NCBI GenBank assembly: GCA_030041175.1
Contig: JASHOK010000010.1
Location: 1 to 34,977, forward strand
Length of the DNA stretch: 34,977 nt
Origin: Thermoplasmata archaeon
Lineage (GTDB): Archaea; Thermoplasmatota; Thermoplasmata; Lutacidiplasmatales; UBA184
Direction: 5' to 3'
In this document: piece after piece, positions 15,572-24,901 of the stretch
Layout of the letters: every line of letters starts with the position of its first letter
Position numbering within the stretch: position 1 is the first letter of the stretch
Translations under genes and position numbers: made by a program
The notes under the pieces: model-generated
Seen by the model: the letters and a program-made list of their open reading frames with translations, nothing else
Told to the model about the DNA's origin: nothing
The model's database searches: none

Positions 15572-17164
15572 TTACCGTACGGCGCCGGAGCTCAGGGGTT
15601 CGCCCGGGACCGGATGCTTGGGGCCGGACGGGGGCGGGGCCGTCGGACGGGGCCTTCCTTTTAGCGTCGGCAGATGCGCGAACTTGGGATGCCGGGCGGG
15701 CCCCAGCACTTCCTGTCCGAAGACGACCGCCACGCCGGCAAGGAGCGTGATGCCCGCGGCGATCCAGTACGCGTATTCGAAGGCGAGATGCGACGGGAGA
15801 CCGAGGCCGCCGTGGGGTCCAGTGGTCAGGAGGTAGGTAGCGAGGAGCGAGCCTGCGATGGGGGCGCCCACGCTGCCGCCGATATTTCGAAAGACATTGT
15901 TCATCGCCGTGGCCTGGCCCATGTCCTTCGGATCCACCGTGAGGACCAGCAGGTTGATGACCGAGGCGTTCAGGAGAGCGATGCCTGCTCCCACGACCGT
16001 CTCGTAAACCAGCGCCTGCGTCAGGTTCGACGCGATCGATAGAAGATAGAAGCCGAAGGCGGTGACCACGGCGCCGCTGATCGCAAAGGGCTTGACGCCC
16101 AGTCGCGAGACCACGAAGCTCACCGCCACCGCCACCACGATCATCGCCAGTGCCAGCGGCACGATCTGGAGTCCGGCGTTCAGGATGTTGAGGGACGGGA
16201 ACGTCGTATTGTAGCCGCCCGAGGCGAGCGGATACTCGAACTGGTAGATCAGCGAGAACAGCGCCACGTACATACCCAGGCCCACGATCGTCAGCACGGT
16301 GTTCGTCACCGCCACGTTCCGTTCGCGGAGCATGTGGGTATCCACGATGGGCTCGCGGCCGTGGTTCTTCCACCAGATCTCGTAAACGGCGAAGGGGACG
16401 AACAGGATCAGGCCGGCGCCGAGGAACCCGAGAGTCCGTAGGGAGGTCCAGCCCCAGAGTTGACCCTGGGAAAGTGCCACGACGACCCCGGCGAGCGCGG
16501 CTCCGAGAAGCCCCGCCCCAATGTAGTCCACCTTCGTGTCCGGCCGGCGGTAGGTCGACTCCCTCAGGAAGAGGATCACCAGGATCGCCAGGAGGACCAC
16601 GAACGGAATCGCGGAATGGTAGGTGACGCGCCACCCGTAGTTCTGAGAGACGAACGAGCCGAGGGGGAGGCTGATCACGAATCCGATCCCGAACATCGCG
16701 CTCAAGAGCCCCTGGGCCCGGGGGACGAGCTCCCGCGGGAACTCCTCCCGCATCAACGCCATCCCGAGCGGCATGATGGTGAGCCCGATGCCCTGGATCG
16801 TTCGGGCGGCCACCATGAAGGTGAAGTTCGGCGAGAACCCGGTCACGGATACCGCGGCCGCGTAGCCGAGCATCACGGCGGACAACACCCTGCGCTTGCC
16901 GTAGATGTCTCCGAGCTTCCCGACGACGGGAGACAGGGCGACGCCCGCGGCGGCATAGCTGGAAATGATCAGGCTGACCTGCGCCGTGTCCACTCCGAAG
17001 TCGCGTTGGATCGTGGGCAGCGAGGGAGTGAGCATTCCTTCGATGTACATCACCACGATGACGATGCCGGAGAGGAGGATCATGATCCGGTTGGCATACC
17101 GCCGGTCGAAGTTCTCCATTGTCTTGGGGACCGGTGCAGTCGACGGCGCAGGGGGGCCGGTCAT
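15572..17164 (-). CDS. MFS drug-type exporter, 14-helix (EmrB/QacA-like)
   Basis: 530 residues with about 14 transmembrane helices. Motif A is GKLGDIYGKRRVL after helix 2, and motif C-like glycine-rich sequence IGFVISLPLGSFV lies in helix 5, marking the drug:H+ antiporter-2 group. Proton-driven export of hydrophobic drugs, acids or metabolites is expected. ATG 17164 overlaps the MarR stop (TGA at 17161-17163 sharing bases with CAT 17162-17164 on the plus strand), so the two are co-translated and the exporter is controlled by that repressor. A proline-rich cytoplasmic tail closes the protein. Confidence 0.9.
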   Translation of the reverse strand: MTGPPAPSTAPVPKTMENFDRRYANRIMILLSGIVIVVMYIEGMLTPSLPTIQRDFGVDTAQVSLIISSYAAAGVALSPVVGKLGDIYGKRRVLSAVMLGYAAAVSVTGFSPNFTFMVAARTIQGIGLTIMPLGMALMREEFPRELVPRAQGLLSAMFGIGFVISLPLGSFVSQNYGWRVTYHSAIPFVVLLAILVILFLRESTYRRPDTKVDYIGAGLLGAALAGVVVALSQGQLWGWTSLRTLGFLGAGLILFVPFAVYEIWWKNHGREPIVDTHMLRERNVAVTNTVLTIVGLGMYVALFSLIYQFEYPLASGGYNTTFPSLNILNAGLQIVPLALAMIVVAVAVSFVVSRLGVKPFAISGAVVTAFGFYLLSIASNLTQALVYETVVGAGIALLNASVINLLVLTVDPKDMGQATAMNNVFRNIGGSVGAPIAGSLLATYLLTTGPHGGLGLPSHLAFEYAYWIAAGITLLAGVAVVFGQEVLGPARHPKFAHLPTLKGRPRPTAPPPSGPKHPVPGEPLSSGAVR

Positions 17165-17667
17165 CGGTGTCGTTCTCCCGCCCGTACGCCCGACGCCGTC
17201 GCCGCATCGAAGCCATCGCTGGCGTCGAGCTCCTGGCTGATTTGCTCCAAGTCCTGGCTCGCGGACTCCAGCCGCTCGGTGACGATCTGTTCGCAGACCT
17301 GCTTCCACTGACGCAGGAAGTCGGCCTGGATCTGCCGCATCAGCCGCTCCCCCTTGGGGGTGAGCGCCACGAGAACCTGGCGTCGGTCCTTGCTCCCATG
17401 CGCGCGGCGCAGGAGACCCATCTTCTCGAGCCCATCCAGCAGGCTCGTGGTGGCGGAGGGGGAGGCCCCCATCATCTCCACCCAGCGGGAAGCCGGTACG
17501 CGGCCCCCTCGGTGGACGAAGCCCAGGATCATCATCTGCGGAAAGCTGAGGCCCAGCGTGCGGGCCCGTTCCCGGGCGAGCCGCATCCAGCCGCGCGTAA
17601 GCTGAGACACCGCCTCCGCCAGCCGAGTCTCTGCCGAGCCGCGAGTGGAGCGTGCCGCCGGAGCCAT
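17161..17667 (-). CDS. MarR-family transcriptional regulator
   Basis: 168 residues. Winged-helix core VPASRWVEMMGASPSATTSLLDGLEKMGL and wing RAHGSKDRRQVLVALTPKG are clear; the long C-terminal helix (RQIQADFLRQWKQVCEQIV) is the dimerisation segment. ATG 17667 lies about 32 bases after a TATA-like element in an AT-rich operator region at 17669-17705. First gene of an operon with the MFS exporter, giving the classic repressor-exporter pair. Ligand unknown. Confidence 0.88.
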   Translation of the reverse strand: MAPAARSTRGSAETRLAEAVSQLTRGWMRLARERARTLGLSFPQMMILGFVHRGGRVPASRWVEMMGASPSATTSLLDGLEKMGLLRRAHGSKDRRQVLVALTPKGERLMRQIQADFLRQWKQVCEQIVTERLESASQDLEQISQELDASDGFDAATASGVRAGERHR

Positions 17668-17670
17668 ATA

Positions 17671-17705
17671 TTTCCAAAATAGAAAATTTCCAATTTAATA
17701 TAAAG
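17671..17705 (-). promoter_or_regulatory. Promoter and direct-repeat operator of the MarR-MFS operon
   Basis: On the minus strand: CTTTATATTAAA (17694-17705) is the TATA element, followed by two TTGGAAA direct repeats (17687-17693 and 17671-17677) with a 16-base period. The repeats lie between the TATA box and ATG 17667, where a bound repressor would block transcription. Operator role inferred from position. Confidence 0.55.
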
Positions 17706-17736
17706 TCATCCGCCCCCGGGGGGACGGCAGTCCGGG

Positions 17737-18693
17737 TCAGAATCGGAGTGCGGCGGCGGCCAGCAGGAAACCCAGGATCAGTCCCGACACCGGTCCCAGG
17801 GCCCAGCCGGTGAGAATGGCGCGGACAGGCTTCCACAAGACCGTGGCCTGGCCGCGCGCGATCCCCGTGCCCAGCATGGCACCGATTAGCGCCTGGTTCA
17901 TCGACGTGAAGAGTCCAAAGGACACCGCAACGAGGATCACGGTCGACTGTGCCAGCTGGGAGCTGGTGGCCATTCGAGCGTCGAGCTTCACAACGTCAAA
18001 CGCGACCCGCTCGAGAATCGGTCGTCCCCAGGTCAGAATACCCACGGCCAGCCCGACTCCGCCGACGACCCCCGCGAGCACGAGGCCGAACAGGCCGGTC
18101 ATGACGAACGCCCCGGACGCATTCGCCACATCATTGGCCCCCATGGCGAACGATGCCGCTCCGGCCACCCCGACGAGTCCGGCAATCGCCGCCTGCCCGA
18201 GCTTACCGTTGCGAGGGGCGACCGGCTTCCAGCGGTCCGCGATCCGCACGAACAAGTACCCCAACCCAAAGGCCGCGAATGGAGCCAGTGCCCAGAGCAC
18301 CAGCAGCGTCGCCAGCGTCCGCCCGTTCACCGCGATCCCGGCCGCGAGGCCCGCCCCCACGGCGGAGAAGACAAGGATCTGAATGGTCGACGTAGGCAGG
18401 GTAAGGAAGTTGTACGCGCTCGTCAGGATGAGCGCGGAGGCTACGATGGCGAGAGCCAGTCCCAGCGCGACGGACCCCGTAACGAGGATGCCGTGTCCGA
18501 CGGTGCTCTCCACTCGTTCACTCGCGATGGCCGCTCCGAGGAAAGCGAGAGGCGCCATCAGCAGGAGAGCGGGTCCTACGCGGATGGCCCCGGCGGCGTA
18601 CGGCATCCCGACACAGGCTCCGGTGTAGTGGGCGCCGATGCTCACGGCGAAGCCAAAGGCGGTGACCACGAGAAGGTCCACGACGATGGGCAT
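17737..18693 (-). CDS. PiT-family inorganic phosphate permease
   Basis: 318 residues, about ten helices. The PiT family is built from two inverted repeats, each with a G-N-D motif. The second repeat is intact here (FAMGANDVANASGAFVMTG). The first repeat at the N-terminus reads SIGAHYTGACVGMPYAAGAI, lacking the N-D pair but otherwise aligned. Substrate is normally phosphate or sulfate co-transported with H+ or Na+. The helix FGLFTSMNQALIGAMLGTGIA is also typical. ATG 18693; the upstream GCTTCTAGG at 18715-18723 may be its TATA box. No phosphate-regulatory (PhoU-like) partner is adjacent. The altered first repeat makes the substrate less certain. Confidence 0.8.
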   Translation of the reverse strand: MPIVVDLLVVTAFGFAVSIGAHYTGACVGMPYAAGAIRVGPALLLMAPLAFLGAAIASERVESTVGHGILVTGSVALGLALAIVASALILTSAYNFLTLPTSTIQILVFSAVGAGLAAGIAVNGRTLATLLVLWALAPFAAFGLGYLFVRIADRWKPVAPRNGKLGQAAIAGLVGVAGAASFAMGANDVANASGAFVMTGLFGLVLAGVVGGVGLAVGILTWGRPILERVAFDVVKLDARMATSSQLAQSTVILVAVSFGLFTSMNQALIGAMLGTGIARGQATVLWKPVRAILTGWALGPVSGLILGFLLAAAALRF

Positions 18694-18891
18694 TCCCTCT
18701 CAGGAGGAGGGCACCCTAGAAGCAGTTTCGGGCGGCCCGGTCCAACGGCCGGTTCCCGTCGGTCGCCGCCGGGGCGACGGAGGAAGGGACCATACCTGTG
18801 CGGCTGCCTAAGTCCTGAGCCCCCTAGCAATGTTGATAGGTCGCGTGCGGCTCGCCCTGTCACGGCCTAGCAGGGCCGAGAAGGGAGTGCG

Positions 18892-19767
18892 GTGATTCCG
18901 CCGGAATTCGATTATCATGCGGCAGGAAGTGTGGACGAGGCGATCGGACTTCTGACCGGTAATCCCGGGGAGGCAAAGGTCCTCGCGGGGGGCCAGAGCC
19001 TGATCCCGCTGATGAAGTTGCGACTCGCGTCGCCGAAAGTGCTCGTGGACATCAGCCGGATCGCCGACCTTTCCTACATCCAGGAAAAGGGAGATTGGCT
19101 GGTCATCGGGGCGGCCACGAAGGTGAACGACCTCAACGACTCGAAGCTCGTCGGGTCGAGCTACCCACTTCTCGCCGATGCGGCGGCCCACATCGCCGAC
19201 CCCTTGGTCCGGAACATGGGGACGGTGGGCGGCAACGTTTGTCACGGAGACCCCGGTAATGACCTGCCCGCCTGCATGGTCGCGCTCGGAGCCCAGTACG
19301 TCGTGCGAGGGCCGAAGGGCAACCGGACCGTGCCGGCCTCGGACTTCTACCAGGACACCTTCGTTACCGCACTCGACCCTTCGGAGATTCTCACCGAGGT
19401 GCAGATCCCGAAAGCCCAGCCGGGCACCGGGGGTGCATATCTCAAGATGGAGCGCAAGGTCGGGGACTTTGCGATTGCGGCAGTGGCCGTTCAACTCAGC
19501 GTCGATGCTAAGGGGACGGTCACGCGCGCCGGGATTGCGCTCACGAACGTCGGCCCGACCGTTCTCAACGCTCCCAAAGCCGCCGCCTCCCTGCTGAAGA
19601 AGAAGCCGTCGGACGCGGACCTGCTCGCCGCCGGGAAGCTGGCCGCAGAGGCCGCCCAGCCGACCTCCGACCTGCGGGGCCCGGCCGACTTCAAGCGGGG
19701 CGTCGTGCAGACCCTGACGCAACGCGCGGCGACGCTAGCGTGGAGCCGGGCGGGAGGTCAGCGCTGA
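18892..19767 (+). CDS. coxM: CO dehydrogenase medium subunit (FAD protein) CoxM
   Basis: 291 residues. FAD-binding subunit that passes electrons from the iron-sulfur subunit to the quinone pool or another acceptor. The two flavin motifs are present: [11 protein letters not shown] near residue 32 and [17 protein letters not shown] near 112, followed by the CODH FAD C-terminal domain. GTG 18892 is preceded by GGGAG at 18884-18888; a weak TATA-like TTGATAGG lies at about 18832-18839, giving a leader of roughly 30 bases. First gene of coxMSL, the bacterial gene order. Its stop overlaps the coxS start by one base. Confidence 0.93.
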   Translation: MIPPEFDYHAAGSVDEAIGLLTGNPGEAKVLAGGQSLIPLMKLRLASPKVLVDISRIADLSYIQEKGDWLVIGAATKVNDLNDSKLVGSSYPLLADAAAHIADPLVRNMGTVGGNVCHGDPGNDLPACMVALGAQYVVRGPKGNRTVPASDFYQDTFVTALDPSEILTEVQIPKAQPGTGGAYLKMERKVGDFAIAAVAVQLSVDAKGTVTRAGIALTNVGPTVLNAPKAAASLLKKKPSDADLLAAGKLAAEAAQPTSDLRGPADFKRGVVQTLTQRAATLAWSRAGGQR

Positions 19768-20294
19768 TGGCGAGCACGGCGATCCCCCGTCTCACCTCTC
19801 CGCTCCCGATCAAGGGAGCGGCTCGTCGAATCCATGTCACGATCAACGAGGTGGACTTCGACATGGCGGTCGAGGACCGGACCCTGCTCGTGCACTTCCT
19901 CCGAGATGTTCTGGGGCTGACGGGCACCCATATCGGATGCGACACGACGCACTGCGGCGCCTGTACGGTGCTCCTCGACGGAAAGCCGGTCAAGTCCTGC
20001 ACCGTTCTCGCCGTCCAGGTGGACGGCCGGAAAATCCGGACGGTGGAAGGCCTCGAGACCGGGGGCAAACTGCACCCGGTCCAGGATGGCTTCGCGGCCG
20101 AGCATGGCCTCCAGTGCGGGTTCTGTACGCCGGGGATGATGATGACCGCGGTCGCCTTGCTCGCCAAGAACCCGAATCCGTCCGAGGACGAGATCCGGCG
20201 GGCGATCTCGGGCAACCTCTGCCGGTGCACGGGCTACATGAACATCGTGAAGGCGATCCAGCACGCCGCGAAGACCCAGGGAGGGAAGTCATGA
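19767..20294 (+). CDS. coxS: CO dehydrogenase small subunit (2[2Fe-2S]) CoxS
   Basis: 175 residues. N-terminal plant-ferredoxin-type [2Fe-2S] domain with C58, C63, C66 and C78 ([16 protein letters not shown]), and a C-terminal helical [2Fe-2S] domain with C117, C120, C152 and C154 ([10 protein letters not shown] and CRCTGY). It wires the Mo site of CoxL to the FAD of CoxM. ATG 19767 shares a base with the coxM stop; an in-frame ATG at 19740 would overlap coxM by 28 bases and is rejected. An N-terminal extension of about 20 residues precedes the ferredoxin fold. The stop overlaps the coxL ATG by 4 bases. Confidence 0.95.
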   Translation: MASTAIPRLTSPLPIKGAARRIHVTINEVDFDMAVEDRTLLVHFLRDVLGLTGTHIGCDTTHCGACTVLLDGKPVKSCTVLAVQVDGRKIRTVEGLETGGKLHPVQDGFAAEHGLQCGFCTPGMMMTAVALLAKNPNPSEDEIRRAISGNLCRCTGYMNIVKAIQHAAKTQGGKS

Positions 20295-22630
20295 GCGCGA
20301 CCGTCCACGGAGGGATCGGACAGAGCCTCGGACGGAAGGAGGATGCCCGGTTCATCCGGGGGAAGGGGAACTACGTCGACGACATCCAGCTTCCGGGGAT
20401 GCTCTACCTCGATTTCACGCGCAGTCCCTACGCGCACGCCAAGATCACGGGCATCCATCCCGAGAACGCGCTGAAGATTCCCGGCGTGCTTGCGGTCGTT
20501 ACCGGTAAGGATCTCGACGCGGCGAAGCTGGCCTGGATGCCGACCCTGATGTCGGACACCCAGATGGTGCTCCCGATCGATACCGTGAAGTTCCAGGGGC
20601 AAGAGGTCGTCGCTGTCGTCGCCGAGAACCGGTATGCGGCGGCCGACGGCGCCGCGGCCGTCGACATCGACTACGACCCGCTGCCCGTCGTCACCGATCC
20701 GGTCAAGGCCCTCCAGCCCGACTCTCCGCTCGTCCGCCCGGACAAGGAAAAGAAGTCGAACCACATCTGGCACTGGGAGACCGGAGACAAGGCCGGGACG
20801 GACGACCTCCTGAAGAAGTCCGAGGTCGTCGTCCACCAGGACCTCTACATCCCCCGGATCAACGTATCCTCGATCGAGACGTGCGGGTGCGTCGCGCAGT
20901 TCGACGCCATGGGTCGCCTGACCGTCTGGATGACGACCCAGGCGCCGCACGCGATCCGGACGGTCTTCGCACTGGTCGCGGGACTTCCGGAGCAGAGCAT
21001 CCGGATCATCTCTCCGGACATCGGAGGCGGCTTCGGGGGGAAGGTGCCGGTCTACCCCGGCTACGTGGTGGCCGTGGTCGCGGCCCTCAAGACCGGTCAT
21101 CCGGTCAAGTGGGTCGAGACCCGGATGAACAACCTGATGTCGAGCTCCTTCGCCCGGGACTACCACATCTCGGCGGACATCGGATGCACGAAGGACGGGA
21201 AGCTCACCGCCCTCAAGGTGAAGACCATCGCGGACCACGGCTACGCCGACGCCGCCGCGAATCCGTCGAAGTTCCCGGCAGGCCTGTTCCACATCATCAC
21301 CGGGTCGTATCCGTTCCAGAAGGCGTTCGTGGAGGTGGACGGCGTCTACACGAACAAGCCGCCGGGAGGGATCGCCTACCGGTGTTCGTTCCGGGTCACG
21401 GAGGCCGCCTACTCGATCGAGCGGTTGATCGACGAGATCGCCCGCAAAGTGGGCATGGACCCGGCGGAGTTCCGGATGAAGAACTTCATTCCGCCGGAGG
21501 CGTTCCCGTTCCAATCGGCGCTCGGCTGGACGTACGACAGCGGAAACTACGCCGGGGCGCTCAAACTGGCGATGAAGATGATCGACTATCCGGCACTCCG
21601 CCGGGAACAGGCGGAGAGGCGCAAGAAGGGGGAGTTCATGGGCATCGGAATCTCCAGTTTCACGGAGATCGTGGGCGCCGGGCCTTCCCACACCTTCGAC
21701 ATCCTGGGCATCAAGATGTTCGAGTCGTGCGAGATTCGCATCCACCCCACGGGCAAGGTGATGGCCCGTTTCGGGACCAAGGCGCAAGGCCAGGGCCACG
21801 AAACCACCTATTCGCAGATCCTGGCCACGGAGCTGGGGATCCCGGCCGAGAACATCTCCATCGAGGAGGGCGACACCGACACGGCACCCTACGGCCTCGG
21901 GACGTACGCCAGCCGGAGCACTCCGACCGCGGGCGCCGCGGCGGCGGTCGCCGCACGGAAGATCCGCGAGAAGGCGCAGAAGATCGCCGCCCACCTCCTC
22001 GAGGTCAGCCCGGACGATATCGAGTGGAAGGACTACAAGTTCCAGGTCAAGGGAGTGCCCGAGAAGTCGAAGACAATGGCCGATGTGGCCTTCGCGGCGT
22101 ACACCAACCCCGCGCCCGGGGTGGAGCCCGGCCTCGAAGCCGTCGACTACTACGACCCGCCGAACATGACCTACCCGTTCGGGAGCTACATCTGTGTCGT
22201 CGACATCGACAAGGGGACGGGCCAGGTGAAGGTCCGACGCTTCGTCGCGGTGGACGATTGCGGCACGATCATCAACCCGATGATCGTGGACGGTCAGATC
22301 CACGGGGGTCTCAACATGGGCCTGGCGCCGGCGCTCTACGAGCAGATCACGTACGACGAGAACGGGAACATCCGGGGAAACTCCTTCCTCGACTACCTGG
22401 TCCCGACGTCGATGGAGTCCCCGCACTGGGAGACCGGGAAGACCACGACGCCGTCGCCCCATCACCCGATCGGTGCGAAGGGTGTCGGCGAGTCGCCGAC
22501 GGTCGGAGCGCCCGCGGCCATCGTCAACGCCGTGATCGATGCCCTGTCCCCCCTCGGAGTGACGAACATCGACATCCCGATCTATCCGTGGAAGGTCTGG
22601 CAGGTCCTCCACGACAAGGGCGTGACCTGA
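20291..22630 (+). CDS. coxL: Form I aerobic CO dehydrogenase large subunit CoxL
   Basis: 779 residues, the catalytic Mo subunit. The active-site loop reads [16 protein letters not shown], the form I signature AYxCSFR with the copper-ligating cysteine at C365; form II proteins have AYRGAGR instead. Other molybdenum hydroxylase markers are [16 protein letters not shown] for the cofactor and the C-terminal catalytic glutamate in [14 protein letters not shown]. The enzyme oxidises CO + H2O to CO2 with release of two electrons and two protons at a Mo-S-Cu site bearing molybdopterin cytosine dinucleotide. Translationally coupled to coxS (ATGA). No Tat signal; localisation is probably at the inner face of the membrane through CoxG. 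Confidence 0.95.
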   Translation: MSATVHGGIGQSLGRKEDARFIRGKGNYVDDIQLPGMLYLDFTRSPYAHAKITGIHPENALKIPGVLAVVTGKDLDAAKLAWMPTLMSDTQMVLPIDTVKFQGQEVVAVVAENRYAAADGAAAVDIDYDPLPVVTDPVKALQPDSPLVRPDKEKKSNHIWHWETGDKAGTDDLLKKSEVVVHQDLYIPRINVSSIETCGCVAQFDAMGRLTVWMTTQAPHAIRTVFALVAGLPEQSIRIISPDIGGGFGGKVPVYPGYVVAVVAALKTGHPVKWVETRMNNLMSSSFARDYHISADIGCTKDGKLTALKVKTIADHGYADAAANPSKFPAGLFHIITGSYPFQKAFVEVDGVYTNKPPGGIAYRCSFRVTEAAYSIERLIDEIARKVGMDPAEFRMKNFIPPEAFPFQSALGWTYDSGNYAGALKLAMKMIDYPALRREQAERRKKGEFMGIGISSFTEIVGAGPSHTFDILGIKMFESCEIRIHPTGKVMARFGTKAQGQGHETTYSQILATELGIPAENISIEEGDTDTAPYGLGTYASRSTPTAGAAAAVAARKIREKAQKIAAHLLEVSPDDIEWKDYKFQVKGVPEKSKTMADVAFAAYTNPAPGVEPGLEAVDYYDPPNMTYPFGSYICVVDIDKGTGQVKVRRFVAVDDCGTIINPMIVDGQIHGGLNMGLAPALYEQITYDENGNIRGNSFLDYLVPTSMESPHWETGKTTTPSPHHPIGAKGVGESPTVGAPAAIVNAVIDALSPLGVTNIDIPIYPWKVWQVLHDKGVT

Positions 22631-22655
22631 TCCGACACCGCGAGGGCCGGGGCCG

Positions 22656-23105
22656 ATGAAGGTCGAAGGCCAGTTCCAGGTCGCCGCGGCGCCGGCCGCC
22701 GTGTTCGGGCTGTTCGCCGACCCTCGGCGGCTCCTGGATTGCCTCGACGACCCCCACACCGTCGACTCCGTGCAGGGGGACCAGTTCGGCGGGACGATCA
22801 CCACGGGGGTGGCGTTCATCCGGGGCACCTTCCGGTTCACGGGCCAGTACACCGAGCGGACGCCCGGCCAGTCGGTCACGACGAAGATCCGGGGCTCAGG
22901 GCTTGGGAGTGCGGTCGACGCCACGCTCCATGCCGGGATCACGCCGGCGGACAGCGGTGCCTCGCTGGCCTGGGCGGCCGATATCGTACTTACGGGCCCG
23001 GCGGCGACGCTCGGGGAGCGGCTGGTCCGGACGACGATCGAGAAGAAGGCCGCCGCGATGTTCGAGCGGGCGCGGCAACAGCTGGAACCAGCGAAGCCCG
23101 GCTAG
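22656..23105 (+). CDS. coxG: CoxG-like SRPBCC-family protein
   Basis: 149 residues of the CoxG/SRPBCC (START-like) fold: KVEGQFQVAAAPAAVFGLFADP at the N-terminus, LLDCLDDPHTVDSV, and an amphipathic C-terminal helix. CoxG proteins tether CO dehydrogenase to the membrane and are found next to coxMSL. Length matches the shorter, domain-only form without the hydrophobic C-terminal anchor seen in some bacteria. 25 bases after coxL, so the same operon. Its stop overlaps that of the convergent MocA-XdhC-YHS gene by 4 bases. Confidence 0.88.
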   Translation: MKVEGQFQVAAAPAAVFGLFADPRRLLDCLDDPHTVDSVQGDQFGGTITTGVAFIRGTFRFTGQYTERTPGQSVTTKIRGSGLGSAVDATLHAGITPADSGASLAWAADIVLTGPAATLGERLVRTTIEKKAAAMFERARQQLEPAKPG

Positions 23106-24790
23106 ACCTTGGCGTACCGCGCCGGCGTCCGCCGGAACTTCGCCAGGCAGCCGTCCGAGCAGAAACGATAGACCACGCCCCGGTAGGTCGTGTGCAGCGG
23201 ACCGGTCGCCTCGACCTCCATCCCGCAGATGGGGTCGATGGAGGGGGCGACGGCCGGGGTCCCCGGGACCGGGGCGGCCGCGGGCCGCGCGGTACGCCGG
23301 GCCTGCGTGATCTCGGAGAGGATGCTCAGGGCGATCTCCTCGGGTTCCCGGGCCGCGATATCGAGCCCCGCCGGGTTGTGCAGCGGACGGAGCAGGTCGT
23401 CGGAGATGCCCTCGGTCTTCAGCGCCGCGACGACGGCCTGCCCCCGCCGGTGGCTCGACACCAGGCCGACATAGCCCGGCGCCCGGGGGAGGATCGCCTT
23501 GAGGGCGCTCTCGTCGTACAGGCCCGTGGAGGCTACCACGACGAAGGTCGAGGGAGTGGTCAAACGCCCGAGGCGCTCGAGGTCCGGTTCCCACTGGACG
23601 CCGTCGGGGAAGTCCGACGGCCGGGCGCCCGGCGCGACTACGGTGACCCGGAAGCCGAGAAAGCCCCCCAGCGCGGCAACGGCCTTCGCGACCGGCGCTT
23701 CGCCCACGATCAGCAGGGATGGTTCCGGCACATGCGGCTCTACGTAGATCTCCATCGTTCCTCCACTCTCGCATTCCAGCCGACGGGAGACGACTCCGGG
23801 CACCCGCTCAGCCCCGTCCTCGGCCTCCGGGGATAAGCGGATCAGTCGCGGTACGCCGTCCTCGAGGGACCGGAGGGCCTCGGCGACCAGCACTCGGCCC
23901 GTGCAACTCCCCCCGACCCAGCCCGTTACCACCCGGTTGGGCCGTATGATGGCCTTGAAGCCGGGCTTGCCCGACGTGGGCGGACGGACGCTGACGACTG
24001 TCGCGAGCGCGAACGGTTCCTGCTCCCGCTCCAGCTGAATGGCGAGGGCCAGAACGTCGGGCAGGATCCCCTTCCGCGAGAGGCCTCGGACGGGGCCGGC
24101 CCGGTGCAGGGCCACCCGGTCGGCCACGAGCGACCGCAGCCGTTCCGGACCGGGGGACGCCTCCCCGTGTACCGCCTCTTCGAGGTGTGCCAGTTCGTCC
24201 GGGGTATCCACATCGATGAGAATGCCCGGGTCGGGTACAGGGACCTCGACCAGCTCTGCCGCGTGCTGGGGGAAGATCGCGCGACATCCGAGGTCCCCCT
24301 GGAGACCATCGAGCTCCGCCAGCAGCCCGTGGTCCAGCAGGACCGGATTGCCCCGCACGCCCTCGTAGGTCGGGATCAGGATCTTGGCCTTTCCGGCGGC
24401 GTATCGTTCGACGAGGGTCTCGAGCGTCTTCGGGCACACGAACGGTTGGTCGCCGAGCACGACGAGCACCGGGCCGCTGCCGGCCCGCAGGGAGGCGGCT
24501 CCGTGGCGTAACGAGCTGGCCATGCCTTCGGCAAAGTTGGGGTTCACGACGACCGTCGCCCCGTCGATCTCCACTCGTCGTCGAACCTCGCTGGCCTGCG
24601 ACCCCAGGACGACGACGATGCGGGTCGGGTGGACCTGCTGGACCGTGTCCAGAACTCGTCGAAGCAGCGGCTTGCCGAGGATGGGCACAAGCGGTTTGGG
24701 CTGCCCCATACGCGAGGACGTCCCCGCCGCGAGCACGATGGCCGAAACCGGCATCTTGGCGGCTGGTCGGCGCGGCGGCTTCGACGGCAT
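23102..24790 (-). CDS. MocA-XdhC-YHS three-domain fusion, Mo-cofactor maturation
   Basis: 562 residues in three parts. (1) About 14-205: MocA-type nucleotidyltransferase with LAAGTSSRMGQPKPLVPILG and GDQPFV, which adds CMP to molybdopterin to form the cytosine dinucleotide used by CoxL. (2) About 230-505: XdhC/CoxI-type protein with an N-terminal XdhC_CoxI region (EPFALATVVSV, GGSCTG) and a C-terminal Rossmann domain (LLIVGEAPVAKAVAALG), which carries and sulfurates Mo cofactor in the family. (3) About 515-562: YHS metal-binding domain with DPICGMEVE and FCSDGCLAKFRRTPARY. Known proteins usually have these as separate chains. Convergent with coxG; TATA-like GCTTAGAG at 24815-24822 about 28 bases before ATG 24790, so leaderless. 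The YHS cysteines suggest a metal, possibly copper, linked role. Confidence 0.88.
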   Translation of the reverse strand: MPSKPPRRPAAKMPVSAIVLAAGTSSRMGQPKPLVPILGKPLLRRVLDTVQQVHPTRIVVVLGSQASEVRRRVEIDGATVVVNPNFAEGMASSLRHGAASLRAGSGPVLVVLGDQPFVCPKTLETLVERYAAGKAKILIPTYEGVRGNPVLLDHGLLAELDGLQGDLGCRAIFPQHAAELVEVPVPDPGILIDVDTPDELAHLEEAVHGEASPGPERLRSLVADRVALHRAGPVRGLSRKGILPDVLALAIQLEREQEPFALATVVSVRPPTSGKPGFKAIIRPNRVVTGWVGGSCTGRVLVAEALRSLEDGVPRLIRLSPEAEDGAERVPGVVSRRLECESGGTMEIYVEPHVPEPSLLIVGEAPVAKAVAALGGFLGFRVTVVAPGARPSDFPDGVQWEPDLERLGRLTTPSTFVVVASTGLYDESALKAILPRAPGYVGLVSSHRRGQAVVAALKTEGISDDLLRPLHNPAGLDIAAREPEEIALSILSEITQARRTARPAAAPVPGTPAVAPSIDPICGMEVEATGPLHTTYRGVVYRFCSDGCLAKFRRTPARYAKV

Positions 24791-24814
24791 CCCGGGTCAA
24801 CGAGCCCGAGGCGG

Positions 24815-24822
24815 CTCTAAGC
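24815..24822 (-). promoter_or_regulatory. TATA-like box of the MocA-XdhC-YHS gene
   Basis: GCTTAGAG on the minus strand, centred about 28 bases before ATG 24790, giving a near-leaderless transcript divergent from the XdhC-like gene at 24902. Confidence 0.5.
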
Positions 24823-24871
24823 GTTTCCCGACGACCCCAGTGGACGGAGAGGACCCGGGCGGTCGCGAACG

Positions 24872-24879
24872 CTGAAATC
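24872..24879 (+). promoter_or_regulatory. TATA-like box of the XdhC/CoxF-like gene
   Basis: CTGAAATC, centred 26 bases before GTG 24902, the expected distance for a leaderless archaeal message. Confidence 0.45.
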
Positions 24880-24901
24880 CTCGTCTCCGCTCCTCGCAGG
24901 C

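Noticed and set aside
14523-17216. An 897-residue minus-strand frame spanning the MFS exporter and the P-type ATPase
   Set aside because: It overlaps two strong genes in another frame and shows only arginine/glycine-rich shadow sequence.
15572-17836. Reading the MFS exporter as a 754-residue protein from further upstream
   Set aside because: The extra N-terminus is the out-of-frame translation of the MarR gene; the ATG at 17164 overlapping the MarR stop is the natural start.
20291-22630. Form II CoxL (generic molybdenum hydroxylase)
   Set aside because: Form II proteins have AYRGAGR; this one has AYRCSFR with the copper-ligating cysteine.
20234-22942. A 902-residue minus-strand frame antisense to coxL
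   Set aside because: Composition is low-complexity (D, R, H, V) with no motif, while the opposite strand encodes a textbook CoxL.
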